Below, piece by piece: positions 1-7,391 of a stretch of DNA of 64,000 nt; within the stretch, counting starts at the first letter, position 1, and each line of letters starts with the position of its first letter. The position numbers and the translations under genes were made by a program. This DNA is from an uncultured Clostridia bacterium (GTDB taxonomy: Bacteria; Bacillota; Clostridia; Oscillospirales; Acutalibacteraceae), in the NCBI GenBank assembly GCA_944384835.1, contig CALWUU010000022.1, positions 1-64,000 on the forward strand. The letters are read 5' to 3'. The notes beneath the pieces were generated by a model. That model saw only the letters and a program-made list of their open reading frames with translations. It did no database searches and was not told the DNA's origin.

Positions 1-126
1 TTCACATCTACCTCAGATGGGGATTGGAAAGGATTCTACAAGAATACAGAGCCAACAGGCGGTGGACAAGCACACAATAACTTGCCACCATACATCACAT
101 GCTATATATGGAAAAGAACAACATAA
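1..126 (+). CDS. C-terminal end of a phage tail/baseplate-type protein (partial)
   Basis: The first 41 codons are open from the window edge to a TAA at 124-126. The peptide ends GGGQAHNNLPPYITCYIWKR-TT. A glycine-rich turn, then H-N-N-x-x-P-Y and a terminal W-K-R-T, is the usual C-terminal signature of phage tail-collar, tail-fibre or baseplate proteins of Firmicute prophages. The upstream part lies outside the window, so length and integrity are unknown. The next 500 bases hold only broken frames and then a phage-type regulator, so this is the edge of a prophage or its remnant. The family call rests on this C-terminal pattern alone. Confidence 0.65.
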   Translation, partial: FTSTSDGDWKGFYKNTEPTGGGQAHNNLPPYITCYIWKRTT

Positions 127-275
127 ACAGGAAAGAAAAGGCACTGGAAAAAACGCTCATTCACAGTTAGGATACAGTGATGTGCATAGCATGGAAGGTA
201 TCGCTGAGGTAGAGAGTATCACGATGACTGTAAAAAGCTATACTGATGAAAGCTGTTAAATAAAGAAAAAGAATC

Positions 276-545
276 ATGGGAGCGAGTGAGAAACACAAGA
301 CGTTCGATCAGCTTGGAAAAGAACTGGAAAAAACAGAAAAATTGTATTACAAAGAACAAGCCACTGCATTGTGAAAAGAAAATAAAGTAATTGATTTTCT
401 TGCAGAGACCGATGTAGTTGCACTCACCTATGAATTTCAGTATCCTCCAGACAATGATAGAGTAATTAGCTATGAAGCTATGCATCAAAAATGAGAGCAA
501 GAGCCTATGCTTAAGAAAGCTATTGGGAACGCTGAAACAAGCTGA
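276..545 (+). pseudogene. Broken reading frame, prophage-edge remnant
   Basis: One reading frame stays protein-like over about 90 codons but is cut by in-frame TGA codons at 372-374 and 492-494 before ending at TGA 543-545. Segments such as FDQLGKELEKTEKLYYKEQ and VIDFLAETDVVALTYEFQ look like real alpha-helical protein and are continuous across the stops. I do not recognise the family. All neighbouring genes use TGA as a stop, so decay is more likely than recoding. It sits between a phage tail fragment and a phage-type regulator. Bases 127-275 show no supportable gene. Confidence 0.45.
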
Positions 546-574
546 GTTTTTCTGTTAGTACGAATCCTTTACAG

Positions 575-602
575 TTGACAAAATACAGAATTCTGATATA
601 AT
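575..602 (+). promoter_or_regulatory. Sigma-A promoter of the phage-type regulator
   Basis: A TTGACA box (575-580) and a TATAAT box (597-602) are separated by 16 bp and lie 42 bp upstream of the start codon at 645. Both hexamers are perfect consensus. One operator-like palindrome fills the spacer and another lies just past the -10, so strong repression is likely. Confidence 0.8.
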
Positions 603-622
603 ATAAATGCAGAATTCTGTAT
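583..622. promoter_or_regulatory. Twin palindromic operators around the -10 box
   Basis: The 10-bp perfect palindrome CAGAATTCTG occurs at 586-595 and again at 610-619, centres 24 bp apart. The whole unit is also a perfect 13-bp inverted repeat: ATACAGAATTCTG at 583-595 and its reverse complement at 610-622. One copy sits in the promoter spacer and the other over the expected transcription start, the usual place for a dimeric repressor to block polymerase. The repressor is not visible in the window. Confidence 0.7.
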
Positions 623-644
623 TTATATTATAAGGAGTATACAA

Positions 645-1055
645 ATGACAATACGTGATTTGTCTCAATTGTTGTATTTAAGAAAAGAAATTATAGTTGA
701 ACAAAAACAATTGGAAAAATTGGAAAAATCAGTAGAATTTCAAGAACTCTCACTCCCTGATGTACCCAATCTCTGCCTGAAACCAACAGACGATGAAATT
801 TTAAATCATATGGAACACTGTAAACATCAGATAGAATTATGCATGAAAAGAAGCATTCAAGAATATAAAAAATTAATTATATATATTTCGAAAATTGATG
901 ACAGTATGATTCGCCAAATTATATTTTTAAGATTTATACAAGGTCTTACCTGGGTACAAGTTGCATCAGAGATAGGGGGAGGCAACAGTCCGGATAGCAT
1001 TCGTATGATGGTAAAACGCTATTTGGCCAAATGCAATATCGACACATCATATTAA
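645..1055 (+). CDS. Phage-type late transcription regulator (DUF1492/RinA/ArpU-like)
   Basis: A 136-residue protein. Residues 1-95 are charged and helical, probably coiled coil. The C-terminal 40 residues (about 94-130) form a sigma-70 region 4-like helix-turn-helix, reading IFLRFIQGLTWVQVASEIG followed by the recognition-helix segment SPDSIRMMVKRYL. This organisation matches the small DUF1492/RinA/ArpU regulators that control late genes in Firmicute phages. The start ATG follows TAAGGAG with good spacing. It is intact while its neighbours are decayed, and it has its own strong, palindrome-flanked promoter. The exact family assignment is an inference from layout and the HTH motif. Confidence 0.65.
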   Translation: MTIRDLSQLLYLRKEIIVEQKQLEKLEKSVEFQELSLPDVPNLCLKPTDDEILNHMEHCKHQIELCMKRSIQEYKKLIIYISKIDDSMIRQIIFLRFIQGLTWVQVASEIGGGNSPDSIRMMVKRYLAKCNIDTSY

Positions 1056-1093
1056 GTGAATATTTAAAATTATATTATTTTTTATTTTTTTGA

Positions 1094-1122
1094 TTGACTT
1101 TTTCTCAAAAAAAAGGTACACT
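1094..1122 (+). promoter_or_regulatory. Putative sigma-A promoter of cysK
   Basis: TTGACT (1094-1099) and TACACT (1117-1122) are 17 bp apart. Just downstream, at 1131-1143, is the short dyad TACTA-AAA-TAGTA, a possible site for a CymR/Rrf2-type or other cysteine regulator. That regulator link is inference only. Confidence 0.5.
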
Positions 1123-1176
1123 CTATACAGTACTAAAATAGTATGAATAGTAAACATTAAGACAGGGGTGAGCATA

Positions 1177-1248
1177 ATGCGTATGTTTGCGCTTTGTCTG
1201 AACTTACGTATACGATGTTCAGGCTTAAATATTTCGAATGGACGGTAA
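1177..1248 (+). CDS. Possible cysteine-containing leader peptide upstream of cysK
   Basis: A 23-codon frame begins with ATG at 1177, preceded by AGGGGTGAG at good spacing, and ends with TAA at 1246-1248, 27 nt before cysK. The peptide carries two cysteines (MRMFALCLNLRIRCSG at its start). A 6-bp inverted repeat (CTGAAC 1198-1203, GTTCAG 1217-1222) lies inside the frame and spans the second Cys codon. Small cysteine-bearing upstream frames are known in front of sulfur genes in other bacteria, where ribosome stalling tunes expression. Here the role is inferred from position, ribosome site and Cys codons only. Confidence 0.45.
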   Translation: MRMFALCLNLRIRCSGLNISNGR

Positions 1249-1275
1249 ATTGTATTTGGAAAGGAGTCAGGCATA

Positions 1276-2208
1276 ATGGCCAACATTTATAAAAGTTTTA
1301 CAGAGTTGATAGGAAACACACCTTTATTGGAAGTTACCAATTATGAAAAAAAATATAAATTAAATGCAAAGATTCTTGCAAAACTGGAATATTTTAATCC
1401 GGCAGGCAGCGTAAAAGACCGCGTGGCAAAAGCGATGATTGAAGATGCTGAGGCAAAAGGACAATTAAAAGAAGGTTCCGTTATTATCGAACCTACCAGT
1501 GGTAACACGGGTATTGGTTTGGCTGCGGTAGGTACCGCCAGAGGATACCGCGTCATTTTAACTATGCCGGAAACCATGAGCGTAGAAAGAAGAAATTTGG
1601 TGAAAGCATACGGTGCTGAAGTTGTTCTGACTGAAGGTGCCAAAGGTATGAAAGGTGCTATTGCAAAAGCAGAAGAATTGGCTTTGGAAATACCAAACAG
1701 CTTTATTCCCGGACAGTTTGTAAATCCTGCAAATCCTGCGGTACATCTGGCAACAACGGGTCCTGAAATTTGGAATGATACCGACGGTGATGTTGATGTA
1801 TTTGTAGCCGGTATTGGTACCGGAGGTACTATCAGCGGCGTTGGTGCTTATTTAAAAGAGAAAAATCCAAACGTACGCATTATAGCGGTGGAACCCGCTG
1901 CTTCACCGGTTCTTACTAAAGGTACCCCGGGTCCCCACAAAATTCAAGGTATTGGTGCGGGTTTTATTCCCGACACTTTAAACACCGCGATCTATGATGA
2001 AATTATCACTGTAGAAAATGAAGATGCAATGGCTGCAGGAAAAGAATTTGCTCATACAGAAGGCGTGTTAGTTGGTATATCTTCCGGCGCGGCTTTATGG
2101 GCCGCAACTCAAGTTGCAAATCGTCCCGAATATCAAGGCAAGACCATTGTCGTATTGCTTCCTGACACAGGAGAACGTTATTTATCTACTGAACTTTTTG
2201 CCCAATAA
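1276..2208 (+). CDS. cysK: Cysteine synthase A (O-acetylserine sulfhydrylase)
   Basis: A PLP enzyme of 310 residues that condenses O-acetylserine with sulfide to give cysteine in the cytoplasm. The PLP-binding lysine is K47 in NPAGSVKDR. The substrate-binding asparagine loop TSGNTG is at 74-79 and the phosphate-binding loop GTGGTISG at 181-188. Length is normal for CysK. The start ATG follows AAAGGAG. It is a single gene behind a leader with a candidate leader peptide and ends inside a bidirectional terminator shared with sodA. Its stop codon lies within the terminator stem. Confidence 0.95.
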   Translation: MANIYKSFTELIGNTPLLEVTNYEKKYKLNAKILAKLEYFNPAGSVKDRVAKAMIEDAEAKGQLKEGSVIIEPTSGNTGIGLAAVGTARGYRVILTMPETMSVERRNLVKAYGAEVVLTEGAKGMKGAIAKAEELALEIPNSFIPGQFVNPANPAVHLATTGPEIWNDTDGDVDVFVAGIGTGGTISGVGAYLKEKNPNVRIIAVEPAASPVLTKGTPGPHKIQGIGAGFIPDTLNTAIYDEIITVENEDAMAAGKEFAHTEGVLVGISSGAALWAATQVANRPEYQGKTIVVLLPDTGERYLSTELFAQ

Positions 2209-2249
2209 CAAAATCCCTTCCCAATAGCGGGAAGGGATTTTGTTATTGG
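2202..2249. terminator. Bidirectional terminator between cysK and sodA
   Basis: A perfect 21-bp inverted repeat (arms 2202-2222 and 2229-2249) with a 6-nt loop. GGGAAGGGATTTTG forms the right arm, and T-rich or A-rich tracts within the arms act as U-tracts in either direction. The stop codons of both convergent genes lie inside the stem (cysK TAA 2206-2208; sodA stop 2243-2245), so neither transcript has a 3' UTR outside the hairpin. Confidence 0.9.
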
Positions 2250-2878
2250 TGCGTATAAAACTGGAAACGCTCTTCCACTTTATCCCAATTGATAACCGAA
2301 AAGAAACTGTCGATATAAGCGTTGCGTCTGTTTTGGTAGTCAAGATAGTAAGCGTGTTCCCACACATCGATTAGCAGCAGAGGTTTTTTGCAGTGGATTG
2401 GAGGAATATTTTGATTTGGTGTTTTTAAAATTTCTAATTTAGCGTTGTCATATACAAGCCAAGCATATCCAGAACCAAATTGTCCCAGTGCGGCTTCTTT
2501 CCACTTTGTTTTAAATACATCATAAAATCCGAAACATTCCGCAATTTTTGCGGCGATTTCACCTTTAGGATGATTTTCTACAGAGTTGCTTTTGTGCATG
2601 GAAGCGAAATACAACTGGTGATTATACACGCCTCCGCCATTATTTTGAACTGCAGTGCGAATATCTGCTGGAATGTCATCTGGATTACAAAGCAGTTCCT
2701 CTAAGGTTTTATTGTGTAATTGGGGATATGGAGCCAGTGTTTTGTTTAAATTGTCTACGTATGTTTGCAAATGCTTATCATGGTGAAAATGTAATGTGGA
2801 TTGACCAATAAATGGTTCCAGTGCGTCATAAGCATACGTAAGCGGCTTTAATGAAAATGGATAATGTTGTTGATTCAT
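2243..2878 (-). CDS. sodA: Superoxide dismutase, Mn/Fe family (Mn-like residues)
   Basis: Detoxifies superoxide in the cytoplasm. With the start chosen here it is 211 residues. The four metal ligands are present: H32 (in HFHHDKH), H87 (VYNHQLY), and D171 and H175 (DVWEHAYY). A glycine-rich NNGGG before H87 and Q156 in the C-terminal domain resemble the manganese-type arrangement rather than the iron type. An ATG three codons upstream (2887) lies only one base from the GAGGTG ribosome site, so the second ATG at 2878, six bases away, is preferred. It is convergent with cysK. An oxygen-defence enzyme fits an oxygen-sensitive anaerobe with PerR and rubrerythrin elsewhere in the window. Confidence 0.92.
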   Translation of the reverse strand: MNQQHYPFSLKPLTYAYDALEPFIGQSTLHFHHDKHLQTYVDNLNKTLAPYPQLHNKTLEELLCNPDDIPADIRTAVQNNGGGVYNHQLYFASMHKSNSVENHPKGEIAAKIAECFGFYDVFKTKWKEAALGQFGSGYAWLVYDNAKLEILKTPNQNIPPIHCKKPLLLIDVWEHAYYLDYQNRRNAYIDSFFSVINWDKVEERFQFYTHQ

Positions 2879-3687
2879 ATCATACACCTCTTCATGTTAT
2901 CATATGTTTCGTATGATCCGGATTATGAACGATTTTATATGGGATATAAAAAAGCTGTATATAGTGTCTGCCCAAAAAATATGAAGTTTTGATATGTAAT
3001 AGTTGAATGTATGAAGTAAAATTGTCCTTTGACACCTTTGGAACATAATATGGTTAAAAAAATAAAAAATATTTAGGTATTGGAAGTGCGCTGTTCACAA
3101 CATAAATAAAACTTCCAATAGAATTGTCGGAAAAATGAAACCTCCAGACAGCTGATAAATTACCACCGTTATTATATGGATCAGTGTGGGTATGGTAATA
3201 ACGATACTGTTATAACCTCTCAACAAAAGGAAAGCAAAATATAGTTATCACCAGACAGAAAATATGTTTTCAGATATCCAGCTGGAGTTAGTGTTGAGAT
3301 AAAATTGATATCAGACGGTATTGAGAATAAAAACAAAAATATATGGTTATTGCTGCCATGGTGAAGGATAATCATTCAGAGACAGCGGCTTTTTTAGATT
3401 TAGAATCAACAGACAATGTTTTACATTCGATTCAGACCGGGCTTATGCACCGCTTGTGCCCGAAAGCGTGATTGATTTTGCATTGGCGGTTTTGGATATG
3501 TTGACATGTTTTTGGTATAAAAGATAGAAATCAAAATACAAACAGCTTACCTGTAATTGATGCAAAGCTGTTTTATTGCCAACACAGCTTTGGTTTCCTC
3601 ATATTGCATATATGGGAACCAAACATAACGATAAGGCTGTCCAATCCATTTTCGTGACTAAATTTTTACTTTGTTCAGAAAAATGAT
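2879..3687. other. Long gene-poor gap with decayed sequence
   Basis: About 800 bases with no gene I can support. A 42-codon frame (3343-3471) has no ribosome site, and a second frame continues protein-like (PLVPESVIDFALAVLDML) to about 3528, as if one gene had been frameshifted. CGTTATTA (3167-3174) and its inverted copy TAATAACG (3196-3203) form a dyad. A 9-bp hairpin AAACAGCTT/AAGCTGTTT followed by T residues lies at 3540-3573. These look like remnants of a lost gene and its terminator. Confidence 0.4.
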
Positions 3688-3717
3688 TGTGTATTGACCC
3701 AAGAAAGTGATATAATA
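3688..3717 (+). promoter_or_regulatory. Promoter of the DUF951-prfA-sua5-coaE run
   Basis: TTGTGT (3688-3693) and a perfect TATAAT (3712-3717) are 18 bp apart, 36 bp before the first start codon. The better-looking TTGACC at 3695-3700 is only 11 bp from the -10 and cannot pair with it. Confidence 0.55.
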
Positions 3718-3753
3718 ATCTGTACTGATAAATAAGCGGACGGAGGTGCTGAT

Positions 3754-3951
3754 ATGGATGTTCGTCCCGGGGATAAATTAATGATGAAAAAACAGCATCC
3801 CTGCGGCAGCAAAGAGTTTCTGGTATTAAGAGCCGGTATGGATTTCAAAATTCGCTGTTCCGGCTGCGGTCACGAAATTATGATTCCGCGGCTGAAATGC
3901 GAGAAGAATATTAAAAAAATTATGCGCGAAACAACAGAGTCTGGGCAATAG
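3754..3951 (+). CDS. DUF951 family protein (YyzM-like)
   Basis: A 65-residue protein of the DUF951/YyzM family, whose function is unknown. The family core is visible: DVRPGDKLMMKKQHPCGS, then a CSGCGHEIMIPR segment. Three cysteines (in HPCGS and CSGC) plus a histidine suggest a small metal- or nucleic-acid-binding fold related to OB-like domains, but this is inference. The start ATG follows GGAGGTG. In many Firmicutes the gene lies near translation or chromosome-segregation genes. Here it leads a run with prfA, sua5 and coaE, 52 nt upstream of prfA. Confidence 0.85.
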   Translation: MDVRPGDKLMMKKQHPCGSKEFLVLRAGMDFKIRCSGCGHEIMIPRLKCEKNIKKIMRETTESGQ

Positions 3952-4003
3952 TGCAAAAGCTGTGTTTTGAGATTTAGATAAAATAAAAATTTGGAGTGCA
4001 GCT

Positions 4004-5086
4004 ATGTTTGACAATTTAGTAGTATTTGAAAACAGATATAATGAAATCAATGAAAAATTGTATGACCCTGATATTGTTTCCGATCCAAAACTATATGCAG
4101 ATCTCATGAAAGAGTTAAAAAATATTACTCCTATTGTAGAAAAATATCAGGAGTATCAAAAGGTATCCACAGCAGAAGCTGAAGCAAAAGAAATGCTGGA
4201 TACAGGCGGATTGGATAAAGAGTTTCGTGAAATGGTGGAACAGGAACTTAACGATTCCCGAAAACAACTGGAAGTTATTACAGATGAACTGAAAATATTA
4301 TTGCTTCCTAAAGACCCTAATGATGATCGAAATGTAATTGTGGAAATCCGCGGCGGCGCAGGCGGTGAAGAGGCAGCGTTGTTTTCAGGTGTGCTGTTTC
4401 GTATGTACAGTATGTATGCGGAATCCAAAGGCTGGAAGGTGGAAGTGCTCAACTCCAATGAAACGGAGCTTGGCGGTTATAAGGAAATCAGCTTCATGAT
4501 TACAGGCGAAGGTGCTTATTCCCGTTTGAAATACGAAAGCGGCGTACACCGCGTTCAGCGTGTGCCCGAAACGGAAACCCAGGGTCGTGTGCATACATCC
4601 ACCGCAACGGTTGCTGTATTGGCAGAAGTAGATGACGTTGAGATTGAAATCAATCCGGCAGACCTGCAAATTGATACGTATCGTGCCAGCGGCGCAGGAG
4701 GACAGCATGTAAATAAGACAGAATCTGCCATACGCATTACCCACTTGCCTACCGGTGTGATTGTGGAATGTCAGGACGAGCGCAGTCAGCTGAAAAACAA
4801 AGACAAAGCAATGAAGATTCTGCGTTCCCGTTTGTATGAAGCAAAGCAAAAAGAACAAGATGCGCAATTGGCGGAAGAAAGACGTTCTCAAGTGGGGACA
4901 GGAGACCGCTCCGAACGAATTCGTACTTATAACTATCCGCAGGGAAGAATTACCGACCACAGAATAGGTATGACTGTATATAAATTTGACGATATGTTAA
5001 ACGGAAATATAGACGAAATGGTGGACGCTTTGATTACCGCCGACAGAGCGGCAAAAATCGAAAATTCCATGGAGTCTCAGGCATAA
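4004..5086 (+). CDS. prfA: Peptide chain release factor 1
   Basis: RF1 recognises UAA and UAG stop codons in the ribosomal A site and triggers peptide release. The protein is 360 residues, normal length. The codon-recognition tripeptide is PET at 188-190 (in [10 protein letters not shown]), as in other low-GC Firmicutes. The catalytic GGQ is at 232-234 ([13 protein letters not shown]); its Gln is the usual methylation site of the PrmC enzyme, whose gene is not next door. Immediately followed by sua5, whose frame opens right after the TAA, implying translational coupling. Confidence 0.97.
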   Translation: MFDNLVVFENRYNEINEKLYDPDIVSDPKLYADLMKELKNITPIVEKYQEYQKVSTAEAEAKEMLDTGGLDKEFREMVEQELNDSRKQLEVITDELKILLLPKDPNDDRNVIVEIRGGAGGEEAALFSGVLFRMYSMYAESKGWKVEVLNSNETELGGYKEISFMITGEGAYSRLKYESGVHRVQRVPETETQGRVHTSTATVAVLAEVDDVEIEINPADLQIDTYRASGAGGQHVNKTESAIRITHLPTGVIVECQDERSQLKNKDKAMKILRSRLYEAKQKEQDAQLAEERRSQVGTGDRSERIRTYNYPQGRITDHRIGMTVYKFDDMLNGNIDEMVDALITADRAAKIENSMESQA

Positions 5087-6133
5087 TTGCAATCAGAAAG
5101 AGGGATTACAATAGAAACAAAGCGATTGAACGGTAACTGTCAGGAAGATATTGTAATTGCCGCAGAAATATTAAAAAACGGCGGCTTGGCTGCTATTCCC
5201 ACAGAAACTGTATATGGTCTTGCCGCAGATGCAACCAACGGAGCGGCTGTGGAACAAATTTTTAAAGCCAAAGGCAGACCGCAGGATAATCCTTTAATTG
5301 TCCATATTGCGTCTTATGAGCAGTTGGAACAATTGGTTTCGGAGATTCCCGAACGAGCCAAACGCCTTATGGAGACTTTTTGGCCGGGACCTCTTACAGT
5401 AATACTTCCCAAATCACAATTGGTTTCAGACCAGGTCAGTGCGGGCCTTTCCACAGTTGCCGTTCGGTTCCCGTCCCATCCTGTGGCTTGTGCAATCATT
5501 CAAACTGCAGGAGTTCCGCTGGCAGCGCCTTCCGCAAACGTTTCCGGAAGTCCCAGTCCGACCACCGCAGCTCATGTGCTGCATGATTTAGAAGGGAAAA
5601 TCGACGCGGTTGTTGACGGCGGTTCATGCACGGTAGGGTTAGAGTCCACCGTGATTACGCTGGCAGAAGAAACACCTGTGCTCTTGCGGCCGGGTGCCGT
5701 AACGTTAGAACAATTGCAGGGTGTGCTGGGTACGGTCAAAATGGCTGATGCCGTTTTGCATCAGTTAAAACAAGATGAGATTGCAGCTTCACCCGGGATG
5801 AAGTACAAACACTACGCGCCTAAAGCAAAATTGATATTGTTGGAAGGTTCTGACGCGGCGTTTTTCCATTATGTCAATACTCATGCAGAAGAAGGCATTG
5901 CGGCATTATGTTATGACGGTCAGGAAAATAGTTTGCATGTTCCCGCCGTTACATACGGCGCGAAAGACTGCCCGCAGGAACAGGCGCATGAATTATTCGA
6001 TGCCTTGCGTAAACTGGATGATCTGAATTGTACATTGGTTTATGCAAAATGCCCCAAGTCGGAAGGATTCAGCTTGGCTGTATATAACCGTATGATTCGC
6101 GCGGCAGGATTTGAGGTGCGAAAACTTGACTAA
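5087..6133 (+). CDS. tsaC: Threonylcarbamoyl-AMP synthase, Sua5/YwlC type
   Basis: Makes threonylcarbamoyl-AMP from threonine, bicarbonate and ATP for the t6A37 modification of ANN-decoding tRNAs. The N-terminal YrdC domain is clear (PTETVYGLAADATN, KAKGRPQDNPLIVHI, SPGMKYKHYAPKA linker), followed by a Sua5 C-terminal domain, about 340-348 residues in all. The start is uncertain. A TTG at 5087 directly follows the prfA stop with GGAG 12 nt upstream. By homology the protein should begin near ETKRLNGN, where the AGAGGG ribosome site (5099-5104) precedes only an ATA codon (5111). Its end overlaps coaE. Confidence 0.92.
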   Translation: MQSERGITIETKRLNGNCQEDIVIAAEILKNGGLAAIPTETVYGLAADATNGAAVEQIFKAKGRPQDNPLIVHIASYEQLEQLVSEIPERAKRLMETFWPGPLTVILPKSQLVSDQVSAGLSTVAVRFPSHPVACAIIQTAGVPLAAPSANVSGSPSPTTAAHVLHDLEGKIDAVVDGGSCTVGLESTVITLAEETPVLLRPGAVTLEQLQGVLGTVKMADAVLHQLKQDEIAASPGMKYKHYAPKAKLILLEGSDAAFFHYVNTHAEEGIAALCYDGQENSLHVPAVTYGAKDCPQEQAHELFDALRKLDDLNCTLVYAKCPKSEGFSLAVYNRMIRAAGFEVRKLD

Positions 6134-6719
6134 GATATTGGGACTGACAGGACCTACTGGTGCGGGAAAAACGACCGTGTCACAGATATTTGCGGAACAA
6201 GGCTGTGTCGTACTTGACTGTGATAAAATCGCAAGAGAAGTTACTGCGTATCATGTAGACTGCTTAAAGAGTTTATGTTATGCTTTTGGCAGTGATATTA
6301 TAAATGAAACAGGAACCTTAAACCGTACGCTTTTGGCACAGCGTGCATTTGCCGATAGAGAACAAACACAAAAGCTCAATCAAATTACACACCCATGGAT
6401 CGTAAAGGAAATCCGCATGTTAATTCAGCAGTATCAAAATCAAAATGCCAATGTGATTGTGCTGGATGCTCCCACTCTGATTGAAAGCGGATTATCTTCC
6501 GATTGCCATAAAACCATTGCGGTTTTGGCTCCTGTGCAGGTACGGTTGGAACGGATTATACAGCGCGATGGATTGACGAGAGAACAAGCTCTTTTGCGTA
6601 TTCAGGCGCAGCCACAGGATTCCTTTTATCGGTCACAGTGCGATATTATCTTAGACGGTTGTTCAGTACGCTCCGTATTGTTCGAACAGATATCAGATTT
6701 ATTAAGGGAGGCAAGGTAA
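6126..6719 (+). CDS. coaE: Dephospho-CoA kinase
   Basis: Catalyses the last step of coenzyme A synthesis, phosphorylating the ribose 3'-OH of dephospho-CoA. The P-loop GPTGAGKT lies at residues 9-16 and the substrate motif DCDKIAREV follows. Length is 197 residues, typical. The start is TTG at 6126, placed seven bases after GAGGTG (6113-6118), and overlaps the sua5 stop by 8 nt. An in-frame TTG at 6111 precedes the ribosome site and is less likely. The overlapping order sua5-coaE-transglycosylase suggests one transcript. Confidence 0.92.
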   Translation: MTKILGLTGPTGAGKTTVSQIFAEQGCVVLDCDKIAREVTAYHVDCLKSLCYAFGSDIINETGTLNRTLLAQRAFADREQTQKLNQITHPWIVKEIRMLIQQYQNQNANVIVLDAPTLIESGLSSDCHKTIAVLAPVQVRLERIIQRDGLTREQALLRIQAQPQDSFYRSQCDIILDGCSVRSVLFEQISDLLREAR

Positions 6720-6724
6720 GGGCA

Positions 6725-7378
6725 ATGGCAAGTACATATGCAAAGTCTTCAAAAAAGAATCGCTCAAAACATAAAAAAATGCCTTCCTCAAAAAAGTTTA
6801 TTTATTCTTTGGTTGGAATTTTAATGATAATCTGCATTGTGCTTGGCATTTATTTTGTCAGCGGCGGAGAAGAACAGATTCAAAGGAGTATTCATCCTTT
6901 GGAATACAGCGAAATCGTAGAGCGTGAGGCGCAAAATTACAATATAGACCCACTGCTGGTATATTCTGTGATTAAGGCAGAAAGCAATTTTGAGGCAGAT
7001 GCGGTTTCCAGTGTAGGTGCTATGGGACTGATGCAGATTATGCCTGAAACATATCAGTGGCTGGCTTCCAGAGAAGGAATCACAGAAGTTTCACAGGAGG
7101 ATTTGCTCAATCCCGAAATAAATATTAAATATGGTTGTATGTTTTTGTCCATACTATTGGAGAGATATCCGCAGTTATCTTCAGCTGTAGCCGCTTATAA
7201 CGCGGGATTTGGCAATGTAGATGAATGGCTGGAGGATATTACTATTGCACCTGACGGAGAAAATTTGGAGAATATCCCGTTTCCTGAAACTGAACAGTAT
7301 ACAGACAAAGTATTGAGAAACTACCAGCAGTATCAAAGATTATATGGAGACATAAATTCACAGGAAGCAAATATTTAG
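6725..7378 (+). CDS. Membrane-anchored lytic transglycosylase (SLT domain)
   Basis: Cleaves peptidoglycan glycan strands to 1,6-anhydro ends outside the membrane. A basic N-terminus (KKNRSKHKK) is followed by one membrane segment at about residues 25-46, then an SLT catalytic domain. The catalytic Glu is E86 in KAESNFEADAVSS, with GAMGLMQIMPET and AVAAYNAGFGNV downstream, the standard goose-lysozyme-like motifs. Total 217 residues. The start at 6725 lies 6 nt after the coaE stop region and downstream of GGGAGGCAAGG. A longer in-frame extension to 6638 would overlap coaE and lacks a ribosome site. It resembles the small transglycosylase commonly found after coaE in Clostridia. Confidence 0.9.
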   Translation: MASTYAKSSKKNRSKHKKMPSSKKFIYSLVGILMIICIVLGIYFVSGGEEQIQRSIHPLEYSEIVEREAQNYNIDPLLVYSVIKAESNFEADAVSSVGAMGLMQIMPETYQWLASREGITEVSQEDLLNPEINIKYGCMFLSILLERYPQLSSAVAAYNAGFGNVDEWLEDITIAPDGENLENIPFPETEQYTDKVLRNYQQYQRLYGDINSQEANI

Positions 7379-7391
7379 GAGGTAATGAATC

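Noticed and set aside
17-259. An 80-codon plus-strand frame near the left edge
   Set aside because: It overlaps, in another phase, the phage tail C-terminus (1-126), has no ribosome site, and its composition does not look like a protein.
276-545. Possible TGA recoding (selenocysteine or tryptophan) in a protein-like frame
   Set aside because: TGA is a normal stop for several other genes here, no SECIS-like hairpin is visible after either TGA, and the neighbours are phage remnants, so pseudogene decay is simpler.
3695-3717. TTGACC paired with TATAAT as the promoter before DUF951
   Set aside because: The spacer is only 11 bp; TTGTGT at 3688 gives 18 bp.
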